Source: DASYLJ01 sp964432595 (GTDB taxonomy: Bacteria; Desulfobacterota; Binatia; DP-6). From it: 58,269 nucleotides of DNA. Numbering within the stretch: the first letter of the stretch is position 1; each line of letters begins with the position of its first letter. The notes under the pieces are model-generated. The model was not told the DNA's origin and made no database searches. It was given only the letters and a program-made list of their open reading frames with translations. Shown one piece after another: positions 34,371 to 43,308 of this stretch. A program made the position numbers and the translations under genes. The stretch is from NCBI GenBank assembly GCA_964432595.1, contig CAYSOF010000033.1, positions 1 to 58,269 of the forward strand. Direction: 5' to 3'.

Positions 34371-35744
34371 TCAGCCCCGGCGCCGCCGCAGGCCGACGAT
34401 CAGGAGGCCGGCCAGCAGCACGATCGCGGGCTGCACGACGGTGACGCCGACGAGCAGCGTCCGCGCCTGCGCCTCGGTGAGCACCAGCGGCGACAGCGGA
34501 CGCGCCACCTCCGGCACGTCGGTCGGACGATCGCCGGCGAGCGCGTCCTCGTGCGACGCCCAGGCCACCGCGTTCAGGATGACGTCGCGGTTGCCGAGTA
34601 CGTCGAGGTAGGCGTCGGTGGCGAAGTCGGTGTCGCCGATGACGACGAGCCGGCCGCGACGCTCGTCGGGCCCGCCGGCGCCCACCTCGGCGACGACCAT
34701 CAACGACAGGGGCCCCTGCTGGTCCTTCGTCACGATCGACGGCGTCTCGCCGCGGCGCGCGCGATCGAGGTCGGCCATCGCCCACGCCGACTCGCCGGTC
34801 CGCGCGACGCTCTCCGCGGCGACGCCCGGCACCTGGCCCGCGACGTCGACCGTGCGCGCCGACGGCAGCACCACGCCGCTCTCGATCGGGTTGTTCGACG
34901 GCTCGGAGATCGGATTGCCGCGACGAAAGTTCTCGACGATCGCGGCGAGCCCGTCGGTCCCGAGCACGCGCTTCTCGGGGTCGTACACGATGTCCTCGCC
35001 GAGGCGGATGCCCATGCTGGCCAGCATGGCGCTCAGGTTCGGCAGCGACACCGGATCGAGGAGCAGCACGACGCCGCCGCCCGCCTTCAGGTACTGCGCG
35101 AGCGCGGCGAGCTCGTCGGGTTGGAAGTCGAGCTCCGGTCCCGCGACGACGACGAGATCGGCGTCGGCGGGGATCGGGCCGTTCGCGAGCGACAGCAGGT
35201 CGGGCTCGTAGTTCTCGGCGTCGAGCGCAGCGACGAGGCGGCCGAGGTGACGCTGGTCGCCTCCCGGCTGGCGCTCGCCGTGCCCCGTCGTGAACAGCAC
35301 GCGACGCGGACGGCCGCGTACGACGTTCAGGATGCCGCCGGCCAGCTGCTCCTCCGGGTTCGCCATCACGACGGTGCGCCGTCCCTGGTACGACACCGAC
35401 GCCTGGCCGTGCTTCGTCACGCCGACGCTGCGCCCGCGCTCGGGATAGCGGTCGAGATCGAGCAGCTCGTACGTGAGATGCGACGTCTCGGCGCGCAGGC
35501 GGTCCAGCAGCGCCGCGTACTGCTCGCGCGTACCGCGCCGGAAGAAGACCGTCACGTGCAGCGGCCCGTCGACCTGCGCGAGGACGTTCTTCGTGACGGG
35601 CGACAGCGTGAGCGCGCGCGTCGGCGTCAGGTCGAAGCGCCGGCTCGTGCGCTCCGCGAGGACCTGCAGCAGGCCGAGGCCGACCAGCAGCAGCGCCACC
35701 TGCAGTGCGAGCTGGCCCCAGCCACGCGTCGCCCGTGCGGACAT
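34371..35744 (-). CDS. GldG-like ABC transport auxiliary membrane protein
   Basis: 457 residues. An N-terminal helix (about 10-30) is followed by the GldG/DUF7088 region (RRFDLTPTRALTLSPVT...DGPLHVTVFFRRGTREQY), an IFT52-like central part (ILNVVRGRPRRVLFTTGHGE, LVVVAGPELDFQPDELAALA) and a C-terminal helix before LRRRRG. Such proteins combine with an ABC ATPase and a GldF-type permease; outside Bacteroidetes the exported substrate is unknown. The start overlaps the permease stop by one base. Confidence 0.85.
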   Translation of the reverse strand: MSARATRGWGQLALQVALLLVGLGLLQVLAERTSRRFDLTPTRALTLSPVTKNVLAQVDGPLHVTVFFRRGTREQYAALLDRLRAETSHLTYELLDLDRYPERGRSVGVTKHGQASVSYQGRRTVVMANPEEQLAGGILNVVRGRPRRVLFTTGHGERQPGGDQRHLGRLVAALDAENYEPDLLSLANGPIPADADLVVVAGPELDFQPDELAALAQYLKAGGGVVLLLDPVSLPNLSAMLASMGIRLGEDIVYDPEKRVLGTDGLAAIVENFRRGNPISEPSNNPIESGVVLPSARTVDVAGQVPGVAAESVARTGESAWAMADLDRARRGETPSIVTKDQQGPLSLMVVAEVGAGGPDERRGRLVVIGDTDFATDAYLDVLGNRDVILNAVAWASHEDALAGDRPTDVPEVARPLSPLVLTEAQARTLLVGVTVVQPAIVLLAGLLIVGLRRRRG

Positions 35745-36484
35745 CAGCGCACGCCCCGCCAGCGGCGCGAGTCGAGCGCGAAGAACGTCAGGCAGAGGAA
35801 TGCGATCGTGAACAGCACGAGGTAGCTGACGTCGCGCGTGTCGATGCCGCCGCGCATGAACACCTGGAAACGGTCGAACAACGAGAACGGGACGAGCAGC
35901 GCGAGCGCGCCCTCGCCCACCGCCGCCTCGTTCCACGTGAGGATCCAGAAGAAGAGCAGCACGCCGTACGTCGACGCGCCGGCCACCAGCTGGCTGTCGG
36001 TGAGCGCCGACAGGAACAAGCCGCACGCGACGAAGGCCGCCACGAGCAGCATCAACCCGAGGTAGCCGGCGGCGAGCGGGCCCGGATCGACGGGGTACAG
36101 GCGGCTCAGTGCCAGCGGGTAGACGAGCGTCCCGGCCAACATCAGCCCCATCACGAGCAGGCACGCGAGGAACTTGCCGGCGATGATCTCCCAGTCGCGC
36201 AGCGGGTACGTCCACAGCAGCTCGAGCGTGCCGAGACGGCGCTCTTCGGCGAAGAGGCGCATCGTCAGCAGGGGCACGAGCACCAGCAGCAGCTGGCGCA
36301 TGTCGTAGAGCTGGTACTGCCAGAGTCCCAGCACCAGGTTCATGCCGCCGAAGCGGATGAAGTAGTCGAGGTTCGTGTAGAAGAGCCACCCCGACAGGAC
36401 GAGGAACACCGCCGCCAGCGCGTAGAACAGCAGCGACGTGAAGTAGAGCACCAGCTCCTTCCGCGCGACGGCGAAGACGCTCAC
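35744..36484 (-). CDS. ABC-2/GldF-type permease
   Basis: 246 residues from GTG 36484, overlapping the ATPase stop (GTGA). Six hydrophobic segments. The cytoplasmic motif LTMRLFAEERRLGTLELLWT followed by PLRDWEIIAGKFLACLL is typical of ABC-2 and GldF permeases. It forms the membrane channel for the adjacent ATPase. Confidence 0.88.
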   Translation of the reverse strand: MSVFAVARKELVLYFTSLLFYALAAVFLVLSGWLFYTNLDYFIRFGGMNLVLGLWQYQLYDMRQLLLVLVPLLTMRLFAEERRLGTLELLWTYPLRDWEIIAGKFLACLLVMGLMLAGTLVYPLALSRLYPVDPGPLAAGYLGLMLLVAAFVACGLFLSALTDSQLVAGASTYGVLLFFWILTWNEAAVGEGALALLVPFSLFDRFQVFMRGGIDTRDVSYLVLFTIAFLCLTFFALDSRRWRGVR

Positions 36485-37419
36485 GACGCACGCTCCTTGC
36501 GGACGAGCCGCAGGAAGATGTCCTCGAGGTCGAGCGTCTCGCTGCGCAGCTCGCGCACGGGCCACCCGCCCTGGATCAGGCGATCCCCCGCGAGCCGCGG
36601 CAGGTCGACGTCGCCGCCCGCCTCGAGCACGAACGCGCCGCCCGTCTGCTCGACGAGCGTCACGCCGGCCAACGCGCGGAGGGCCGCCGCGACGTCGGCC
36701 GCGGGTCCGTCGGCGCGCAACACGACGCGCTGGCGACGGCCGAGCTGCATGCCGAGCTCGGTGGGCGTGCCTTCGCCGGCGAGCCGTCCGCCCGCGATCA
36801 CGATGACGCGCTCGCAGAGCGCCTCGACCTCGGAGAGGATGTGGCTCGAGAAGAGCACCGTGCGCCGACCGCGCAGCCCGCGCACCCGCTCGCGGATGTC
36901 GACGACCTGCTGCGGGTCGAGGCCGATCGTCGGCTCGTCGAGGATCAGGATGGGCGGGTCGCCGCAGAGCGCCTGCGCCAGGCCGACGCGCTGGCGATAG
37001 CCTTTCGACAGCGTCCCGACGCGCCGCTTCGCCATCGCCTCGAGCCCGCAGTCCGCGAGAACGCTCGCCACCGCCTGCGGGCGCCGCGCGCGCGGAATGC
37101 GCTTCAGGCGCGCGACGAATCCGAGGTACTCGGTGACGGTCAGCTCCGGGTAGAATGGCGCGTTCTCCGGGAAGTAGCCGACGGCGCGCCGACAGGCGAG
37201 CGGATCGCGCTGCGGGTCGTGCCCGGCGATCCGCACGCTGCCCGTCGTCGGCGGGAAGATGCCCGCGAGCATGCGCATCGTCGTCGTCTTGCCGGCGCCG
37301 TTGGGACCGAGGAAGCCGACGATCTCACCCTCGTTGACGGTGAACGACACGCCGCCGACGGCCTCGACCGCACCGAACCGCTTCGTGACCTCGCGGACCT
37401 CCAGCATCGGCCGGCTCAT
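36481..37419 (-). CDS. ABC transporter ATP-binding protein
   Basis: 312 residues. Walker A GPNGAGKTTTMRML, signature TLSKGYRQRVGLAQALCG, Walker B ILILDEPTIGLD and the switch His (VLFSSHILSEVE). The C-terminal extension (about 220-312) is typical of Gld/CcmA-type exporters. It energises the permease and GldG-like protein downstream. ATGA overlap with the HAD phosphatase gene upstream couples it to the carbohydrate part of the operon. Confidence 0.93.
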   Translation of the reverse strand: MSRPMLEVREVTKRFGAVEAVGGVSFTVNEGEIVGFLGPNGAGKTTTMRMLAGIFPPTTGSVRIAGHDPQRDPLACRRAVGYFPENAPFYPELTVTEYLGFVARLKRIPRARRPQAVASVLADCGLEAMAKRRVGTLSKGYRQRVGLAQALCGDPPILILDEPTIGLDPQQVVDIRERVRGLRGRRTVLFSSHILSEVEALCERVIVIAGGRLAGEGTPTELGMQLGRRQRVVLRADGPAADVAAALRALAGVTLVEQTGGAFVLEAGGDVDLPRLAGDRLIQGGWPVRELRSETLDLEDIFLRLVRKERAS

Positions 37420-38060
37420 GCGAGCTCCTCGAGCAGCGTGACGGTCAGCTCGTCGAGCGACGACAGCCGCCGCACGCAGCCCGTGAAGTCGTTGTCGCGC
37501 GTGATGTCGCTCGGCACCGCGATCACGCGCATCCCCGCGGCGATGCCGGCACGCGCGCCGCGCTGCGTGTCCTCGACGACGACGCACTCCGCCGGCGCGC
37601 AGCCGAGCGCCGCGGCGGCGGCGAGCCACGCGTCGGGCGCCGGCTTCGCCTCGACGTAGTCCTCGCGCGTGACGATCGCGTGCAGCAACGGCCTGAGCCC
37701 GATGTGCCCGAGGATGTGGTGCGCCTCGTCGCGCACGGTGTTCGTCGCGACGGCGAGCCGCAGTGTCGGCCGCAGCCGATCGAGGACGGCGCGGGCGCCC
37801 GGCATGGGGTCGACGCCCGCTTGGATGAGCCGCCGGTACTCGACGGTCTTCTGCGCCCGCAGCTCGGCGGCGCCGATCGGCAGGTCGTAGGTGCGACACG
37901 CGTACTCGGGCCCGCCGGCGACGGCGATCCAGTGGGTGCGATACTCGTCGAGCCCGACGTCGACGCGGTAGGTCCGCAGCACGCGGCGATACGCCTCCCA
38001 TTGGAGCCGTTCCGTATCGGCGAGCGTGCCGTCCATGTCGAACAGGACGGCGCGGATCAC
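37416..38060 (-). CDS. HAD-superfamily phosphatase (beta-phosphoglucomutase-like)
   Basis: 214 residues from GTG 38060, overlapping the kinase stop (GTGA). Motif I FDMDGTLADTERLQW, motif II VATNT, motif III K in EAKPAPDAWL, and motif IV VVVEDTQRGARAGIAAG. It could be a sugar phosphate phosphatase or mutase acting on the product of the adjacent FGGY kinase. The cap is the helical type of beta-PGM and phosphoglycolate phosphatases. Confidence 0.88.
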   Translation of the reverse strand: MIRAVLFDMDGTLADTERLQWEAYRRVLRTYRVDVGLDEYRTHWIAVAGGPEYACRTYDLPIGAAELRAQKTVEYRRLIQAGVDPMPGARAVLDRLRPTLRLAVATNTVRDEAHHILGHIGLRPLLHAIVTREDYVEAKPAPDAWLAAAAALGCAPAECVVVEDTQRGARAGIAAGMRVIAVPSDITRDNDFTGCVRRLSSLDELTVTLLEELA

Positions 38061-39568
38061 GACAACGTCCACTCCCGCAGCGTACCGTACGTCGACCGCC
38101 ACTTCTGATACCGGTCGTCGTACGCGGCGACGCGCTCCGCGTCCGGGGCGACCGATCGCGTGCGGGTCATCGCCGCGACGGCCGCGGGGACGTCGGCGTA
38201 CAGCCCCGCGCCGATCGCCGCCAGCATCGCACTGCCGAGACTGGCACTCTCCGGAACCTCGCAGACGTCCAGCGGGACGCCGAGCGACGTCGCGATCAGA
38301 CGCAGCAGCGTGGGACTCTGCGTCAGGCCGCCGCTCACGCACAGCGACGCCACCGGCACGCCGCTCACCGCCGCCAGCTGCTCACAGTTGCCGCGGATCG
38401 CGAACGCGAGGTTCTCGAGGAACGCGCGCAGCACGTCGCCGCGATTCGGGCGGTCGATGTGGAGCAACGGGAAGCGAAACAGCAGGCCCGCCGGCTGGTA
38501 CGGATTCATGTTGCGCAGGTCGAAGATCGCCGGGCCGAGGTGCGAGAACACGGCGCGCGGATCGGGATGCACGTCGGCCATGCAGCGCTCGGCGGCGGCG
38601 TGGGCATCGGCGTCGGCCGACCCGAGGATCAGCTCGAGGAGCCAGCGATACGCGTTGCCGGTGTCGCCGGCGTTGCTCTCGAGCACCCAGCGATCCGCGA
38701 CGACGTGCGGGCTCGTCCACAGGTTGCCGTCGGGATCGAGCTGCGGGCGATCGATTACGAGCTGCACCGGGCTGGTCGTGCCGAGCACGGCTGCGTAGCG
38801 GCCCACCTCGAACGCGCCGCTGCCGAGCAGCGCGCTCTCGGTGTCGGCGCCGCCGGCGAACACCGGCGTGCCCTTCGGCAGACCGGTCGCCGCCGAGGCC
38901 GACGACGTGACGTGGCCGACGAGCGTGCCCGCATCGCACAGCGCCGGCAGAATGCTCGCGGGCACGTCGAGCGCGTCCAACAACTCCGTCGACCACGTGC
39001 GCCGGGTCACGTCGTAGAGCATCGACTCGCTCGCGTTCGAGTGCTCGGCGTAGCGCGCGCCCGACAGCAGCCAGGCGATCCAGTCGTTCAACATGAACAG
39101 CGTGGCCACGCGCCTCGCGTCGTTGTGCTTGCGGAACCACAGGAAGCGCGCGACGGGGAAGATGTAGGGCGGCGCGTGGCCGGTGATGGCGTGCAGCCGT
39201 TCGGCGCTCACCACCTGCTGCATCTCCATGCCTTGCATCACGGCGCGCGCGTCGAGGTTCGGCCCGGCGTACAGCACCGATCCGTCGCGATCGAGGAAGA
39301 CGCAGCCCTCGCGCTGCGCCGTCGCGATGACGCCGCGAATGCGCGCCTCCGGCGGCAGCGCCGCGAGAGCGGTCCGGGCGCAGCGCGCGAGCGTGCCCCA
39401 GAACGCGTCGGGATCGAGATCGAAGCCGCGGATCATCGGCACGTCCGGATCCGCGAACGTGTGATACGAGAAGCTCTCTTGCGCGCTCGCGAGCGGCCGT
39501 CCCGACGGATCGAAGACGACACACCGGCCCGAGCCGGTTCCCGCGTCGAGCGTGACGAGACAGTCCAG
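38057..39568 (-). CDS. FGGY-family carbohydrate kinase (LsrK-like), probable CTG start
   Basis: 503 residues if it starts at CTG 39568. The conserved FGGY N-terminus (LVTLDAGTGSGRCVVFD) is encoded, but between it and the in-frame TGA that ends the upstream dehydrogenase there is no ATG, GTG or TTG. The first ATG (39436) would remove the phosphate-binding loop. AAAGG lies about ten bases before the CTG. Similarity to LsrK is visible: REGCVFLDRDG, PNLDARAV, NDWIAWLLSG. The second ATP motif is LCVSGGLTQSPTLLR. The substrate is unknown: AI-2, xylulose or a similar polyol. Confidence 0.82.
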   Translation of the reverse strand: MDCLVTLDAGTGSGRCVVFDPSGRPLASAQESFSYHTFADPDVPMIRGFDLDPDAFWGTLARCARTALAALPPEARIRGVIATAQREGCVFLDRDGSVLYAGPNLDARAVMQGMEMQQVVSAERLHAITGHAPPYIFPVARFLWFRKHNDARRVATLFMLNDWIAWLLSGARYAEHSNASESMLYDVTRRTWSTELLDALDVPASILPALCDAGTLVGHVTSSASAATGLPKGTPVFAGGADTESALLGSGAFEVGRYAAVLGTTSPVQLVIDRPQLDPDGNLWTSPHVVADRWVLESNAGDTGNAYRWLLELILGSADADAHAAAERCMADVHPDPRAVFSHLGPAIFDLRNMNPYQPAGLLFRFPLLHIDRPNRGDVLRAFLENLAFAIRGNCEQLAAVSGVPVASLCVSGGLTQSPTLLRLIATSLGVPLDVCEVPESASLGSAMLAAIGAGLYADVPAAVAAMTRTRSVAPDAERVAAYDDRYQKWRSTYGTLREWTLS

Positions 39569-39571
39569 CGG

Positions 39572-40576
39572 TCAGGCCTTTCCGTCGAGCACGGCGGGGT
39601 TCGCGATCCAGCGCGGCCGGTCGCCGCGGAGGTACGCCTCCATCGCGTCGACGACGATGTCGCTCTGATGGCGCGTGACGTCGACCGTCGCGCCGCCGAT
39701 GTGCGGCGTGACGACGACGTTCGAGAGCGCGAGGAAGCGGTTGCCGGGCTGCAGCGGCTCCTCGGCCAGCACGTCGAGCGCGGCGCCCGCGATCGTGCCG
39801 GCGCGGAGCGCCTCGTACAGCGCCGTCTCGTCGGTGAGCGCCGCACGCGCCGTGTTGACGAGATAGGCCGTCGGCTTCAGCAGCGCGATGCGCTCGGCCG
39901 AGAGGAGGCCGTGCGTCTCCGGCGTGACCGGCGCGTGCAGCGAGACGAAGTCGGCCTCGCGCAGCAGCGGCTCGAGCGCGCTCATCGTCACGCCCGGCGG
40001 CGGCGTGGTGACGTACGGATCGTACGCGATCACGCGCGCCTTGAACGGGACGAGCCGCGCCGCCACCTCGCGCCCGACGGCGCCGAGCCCGACCAGCCCG
40101 ACCGTGCGTCCCCCGAGCTCGACGCCCGTGAATCGCGTGTACATCTTGAGGTAGTCGCCGGCCTGCTCGAGCGGCTTCGTTTGGGCACCGCGATACGTCG
40201 CTTCGATCGCGGGCAGATGGCGTGCGAGCATGAGCATGTACGCGAGGGTCAGATCCGCGACGGCGTCGGCGTTGCGGCCGGGCGTGTGGAACACGGGGAT
40301 GCCGAGCCGGGTCGCGAGCTCGAGGTCGATGTTGACGGGCTCGCCGCGGCAGCAGCCGATCATCTTCAGCGGCACCGTCTCGAGCACCTCGGCATGCACG
40401 AGGTCGGCCTCGACGATCAGCACGTCGGCGCCGACGCCGGCGATGTGCGTGGCGAACGCGGCGCCGTCGAACCAGATCGAGTGCCGGTCCTTCCAGTCCT
40501 CGTGCACGATCTCCATGTGCTGCGCGAGGCGTGCCTTGGCGGCGGAATCGAAGGACGCGGTGATGAGGGCTCGCAT
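39572..40576 (-). CDS. D-isomer 2-hydroxyacid dehydrogenase (phosphoglycerate dehydrogenase-like)
   Basis: 334 residues, start fixed by AAGGAGG upstream. NAD-binding VGLVGLGAVGREVAARL, catalytic Arg (NTARAALTDE), Glu (AEEPL) and His (VVTPHIGGAT). It oxidises or reduces a 2-hydroxy acid. Adjacent LsrK-like kinase and HAD genes suggest a sugar-acid pathway rather than serine synthesis; the ACT domain of SerA is absent. It follows the TetR gene by 15 bases. Confidence 0.92.
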   Translation of the reverse strand: MRALITASFDSAAKARLAQHMEIVHEDWKDRHSIWFDGAAFATHIAGVGADVLIVEADLVHAEVLETVPLKMIGCCRGEPVNIDLELATRLGIPVFHTPGRNADAVADLTLAYMLMLARHLPAIEATYRGAQTKPLEQAGDYLKMYTRFTGVELGGRTVGLVGLGAVGREVAARLVPFKARVIAYDPYVTTPPPGVTMSALEPLLREADFVSLHAPVTPETHGLLSAERIALLKPTAYLVNTARAALTDETALYEALRAGTIAGAALDVLAEEPLQPGNRFLALSNVVVTPHIGGATVDVTRHQSDIVVDAMEAYLRGDRPRWIANPAVLDGKA

Positions 40577-40591
40577 GGACCTCCTTGCGCG

Positions 40592-41239
40592 TCAGACCGC
40601 GAGCAGGGCGTGCACGAGATGCGTCACGTGCGCGCGCACCTCGTCGCGCAGCGCGCCGTCGCGGACGCTGCCGCCGAGCAGGCTCTGATACGACTGGCTG
40701 TCGAGCAGGTAGACGAGCATCACGGAGTGCACCGACAGCATGAACAGCCGCGACTGCGTGTCCGACATCTTGCGGCCGAGCCGCGTGAGCCACTCGGAGA
40801 ACACCGACCACGCCGGCACGAGGACGTCGCGCTGCACGCCCACCTCGATGTCCGTGTTCTCGACGATGCGCCGTACGAGCAGCTTCGGCACGTTCGGATT
40901 CTCGTTGAAGAAGTCGAACAGCCGCGTCATCACCTGATCGATCACGCTGACGCGATCGACGCCGCGCTCCCGGTGCTGCGTCTCGAGCGGCGGGAGCGTC
41001 GTCTGCAGCAGCTCGACGAGCTGGTCGAAGATGTTGCGGAACACGGCGAGGTAGAGCGTCTCCTTGGACGCCCAGTGGTAGTGCAGGCTCGAGATGTTGA
41101 CCCCCGCCCGGGCGGCGATCTCGCGGGTGGACGCACCCTCGAAACCGCGGGAGGCGAAGACCTCTTCCGCCGCCGCGAGAATGCGCGCCTTGGTGGAGCC
41201 CGGCGCCTCGCGCGCCTTCTCGAGGGCGGACTTGGTCAC
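40592..41239 (-). CDS. TetR family transcriptional regulator
   Basis: 215 residues from GTG 41239. Helix-turn-helix: RILAAAEEVFASRGFEGAST and REIAARAGVNISSLHYHWAS. The ligand domain is all-helical. It is the first gene of the TetR-dehydrogenase-kinase-HAD-ABC operon and probably autoregulates it from the 70 bases upstream. Confidence 0.9.
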   Translation of the reverse strand: MTKSALEKAREAPGSTKARILAAAEEVFASRGFEGASTREIAARAGVNISSLHYHWASKETLYLAVFRNIFDQLVELLQTTLPPLETQHRERGVDRVSVIDQVMTRLFDFFNENPNVPKLLVRRIVENTDIEVGVQRDVLVPAWSVFSEWLTRLGRKMSDTQSRLFMLSVHSVMLVYLLDSQSYQSLLGGSVRDGALRDEVRAHVTHLVHALLAV

Positions 41240-41287
41240 GACCGTGCGCCTGCTTAGAGCGATCGACCGACGCCGGTCAAGGCGCGC

Positions 41288-41310
41288 GGGGCGGGACGGG
41301 GTCCCGCCCC
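41288..41310 (-). terminator. GC hairpin after the response regulator gene
   Basis: GGGGCGGGAC (41288-41297) pairs perfectly with GTCCCGCCCC (41301-41310). It begins three bases after the response-regulator stop on the minus strand. No T-run follows. Confidence 0.5.
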
Positions 41311-41312
41311 CG

Positions 41313-41963
41313 TCAGTGCACGATCTTCTTGCGGACGGCGAACCGCACCAGCTCGGCCGTATTGTGGAGGTCGAGCTTCTCCATGACGTGCTTGCGGTGC
41401 GTCTCCACCGTGTTGATGCTGACGTTCAGGAGGTTGGCGACCTCCTTGTTCGTCTTGCCCTCGGCGATCAGCTGGAGCACCTCGCGCTCGCGGTCGGTCA
41501 GGAGGGCCAGGTTGTCCTCGACCTCCTTGCCGGTCGGGTCGCCGAGGTAGCCCGCGAGCAGCACCTTCGACACGGACGGGCTGAAGAACGAGCCGCCCTG
41601 CCCCACGGCCTTCACCGCCTTGATGAGGTCGAGGTCCTCCGAGTCCTTCAGCAGGTAGCCGCGCGCGCCGGCCTTCAGGCTCTGACGCACGTAGACGTCG
41701 TCGGAGTGCATCGTCAGCACGAGCACCTTGGCGCCGTCGACGCGCTTCGTGATCTGCCGCGTGGCCTCGATGCCGTTCAGCTCGGGCAACGCGACGTCCA
41801 TCACGACGACGTGCGGCCGCATGCGCTGCACCATGTCGACGGCGCTGCGGCCGTCGCCCGCCTCGCCGACGATCTCGATCTCGTCGTCCGACTCGAGGAT
41901 CTTGCGCAGACCCTGGCGGACGACCGTGTGATCATCGACCAGCAGCACCCGGAGCTTCGCCAT
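41313..41963 (-). CDS. NarL/FixJ-family response regulator
   Basis: 216 residues from ATG 41963. The receiver domain has LLVDDHTVVRQGL, phospho-acceptor Asp in VVVMDVALPELNG, Thr in VLVLTMHSDD and Lys in GYLLKDSEDL. The C-terminal LuxR helix-turn-helix reads LTDREREVLQLIAEGKTNKE and SINTVETHRKHVMEKL. No sensor kinase is adjacent; the gene upstream encodes a coiled-coil protein whose end overlaps this start by 32 bases. Targets are unknown. Confidence 0.94.
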   Translation of the reverse strand: MAKLRVLLVDDHTVVRQGLRKILESDDEIEIVGEAGDGRSAVDMVQRMRPHVVVMDVALPELNGIEATRQITKRVDGAKVLVLTMHSDDVYVRQSLKAGARGYLLKDSEDLDLIKAVKAVGQGGSFFSPSVSKVLLAGYLGDPTGKEVEDNLALLTDREREVLQLIAEGKTNKEVANLLNVSINTVETHRKHVMEKLDLHNTAELVRFAVRKKIVH

Positions 41964-42282
41964 GGTTCGACTCCTCGCTCGGCGCGGCGAGCGCCGCATC
42001 CCGTTCGGCCAGCAATCGCGTCAGCACTTCGGCGCGGGCCTCGTGGTGGCGCAGCGTCGCGATCTCTCGCAGCATCGCCGTCAGCTTGCGGTCGCCCGCG
42101 CGGCGCACGGCGACCAGCTGGCGCTGGTGACGTTCGCGCTCGTCGTCGAGCTCGGCGGTGAGGCGGCGCAGGCGCCGCTCGAGCGCGCGCATCGCGGTCT
42201 GCAGCTCGGCGACGGAGGGCGCGCGTGTCGAGGCGCGCGCCGCAGCGCGCTTCTGGGCAGGCTTCTTTCGCGTCGGCGGCAT
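41932..42282 (-). CDS. Small basic coiled-coil protein
   Basis: 116 residues. A Lys/Arg/Ala-rich N-terminus (MPPTRKKPAQKRAAARAS) precedes a long heptad-type helix (about 25-100, ALERRLRRLTAELDDERERH). Its last 32 bases overlap the response regulator start, so the two are likely cotranscribed. No family recognised. It could be a structural or nucleoid-type helper, or a partner of the regulator; neither is proven. Confidence 0.55.
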   Translation of the reverse strand: MPPTRKKPAQKRAAARASTRAPSVAELQTAMRALERRLRRLTAELDDERERHQRQLVAVRRAGDRKLTAMLREIATLRHHEARAEVLTRLLAERDAALAAPSEESNHGEAPGAAGR

Positions 42283-42303
42283 CGGTCGACCGTCACCCCA
42301 CGA

Positions 42304-43308
42304 TCAATAGATCTTTGGCTCGCCCTGCGGGCGCGTCTTCCAGCGCTTGTGCACCCAGAGCCACTGCTCGGGATGACGGCGCACCATGTCCTCGAAGACC
42401 TGCGAGAAGCGCTCCGTGTTCCGTCGCACGTCCTCCTGGAAGTCGCCGGTCCGCTCGACGTCCATGATGGGCAGCACGTGCACCGTGTGTCGAGCGCGAT
42501 GGCCGTCACGGACGATGAAGACGGGGACGACGGGCGCGTCGGCGCGCAGCCCGATGCGTGCGATCCCGGAGTTCGTACTGGCCGCCAGGCCGAAGAACGG
42601 CACGAAGACGCCGAGGCCGCGCGTCGAGTTCTGGTCGAACGGCAGCACGAGGAGCTGCTTGTCGTGCAGGGCCTTCAGCACCGACCCCGCCGCGCGGCTC
42701 TTCTTGACGAGCTTCGTGCCGGCGCGAGCGCGGAGCGCGTTGAACCAGCGGTCGATGAGCGGGTTCGCGAGGGCGCGGTGCACCATCGACACCGGATGGC
42801 CACGCCGTCCGTGCGCGAACACCAACAGCTCCCAGTTGCCGAAGTGCCCGCTCAGGATCAGCACGCCGGTGGGACGCTCCCACGTGATCGCCTCCGACCA
42901 CCACGCCTCGTTGTCGAAGCGCACCATCTCCTCGAGATCGTCGTCGGTGAGCTTGTGGAGGTGCGCGAGCTCGGCCGCCATGCGCCCCATGTTGAGGAAC
43001 GACGCGCGCAGGATGCGCGTGCGCTCGCGCACGGGCTTTTCGGGGAACGCGATCTCGAGGTTGCGCATGCCGATGCGCCGGTGCGGCCGATCGACCAGCC
43101 ACGCGATCCACGCCACGAGCTCGCCGACCCGCAACGCGACCCACAGCGGCAGCAGCGAGAGGAACCCGACGACGGCGCGCACCGCGGCGTATTCCAGCCG
43201 ATCGCGGATCGGCGACGCTGCGCGTACGCGCCGCGTACGCGCCGACTTCTTCGATCGCTGCGCGTGCGGCGTGACTGCTGCGGGCACCGAGCCCGCGACC
43301 ACCGCCAT
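42304..43308 (-). CDS. Lipid A biosynthesis lauroyl acyltransferase (LpxL/HtrB-like)
   Basis: 334 residues. The Lys/Arg-rich N-terminal 35 residues precede a membrane helix (VVGFLSLLPLWVALRVGELV) and the LpxL/M core, with the HxxxxE active site LSGHFGNWE, then VSMVHRALANPLIDRW and LPFDQNSTRGLGVFVPFFG. It transfers an acyl chain to a Kdo-lipid A precursor at the inner membrane, which supports an LPS-bearing cell. It is divergent from the cold-shock gene. Confidence 0.9.
   Translation of the reverse strand: MAVVAGSVPAAVTPHAQRSKKSARTRRVRAASPIRDRLEYAAVRAVVGFLSLLPLWVALRVGELVAWIAWLVDRPHRRIGMRNLEIAFPEKPVRERTRILRASFLNMGRMAAELAHLHKLTDDDLEEMVRFDNEAWWSEAITWERPTGVLILSGHFGNWELLVFAHGRRGHPVSMVHRALANPLIDRWFNALRARAGTKLVKKSRAAGSVLKALHDKQLLVLPFDQNSTRGLGVFVPFFGLAASTNSGIARIGLRADAPVVPVFIVRDGHRARHTVHVLPIMDVERTGDFQEDVRRNTERFSQVFEDMVRRHPEQWLWVHKRWKTRPQGEPKIY

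Noticed and set aside
39436..39442. GTG or ATG at about 39436-39442 as start of the FGGY kinase
   Set aside because: These starts would remove the conserved N-terminal phosphate-binding loop that is encoded in frame upstream.
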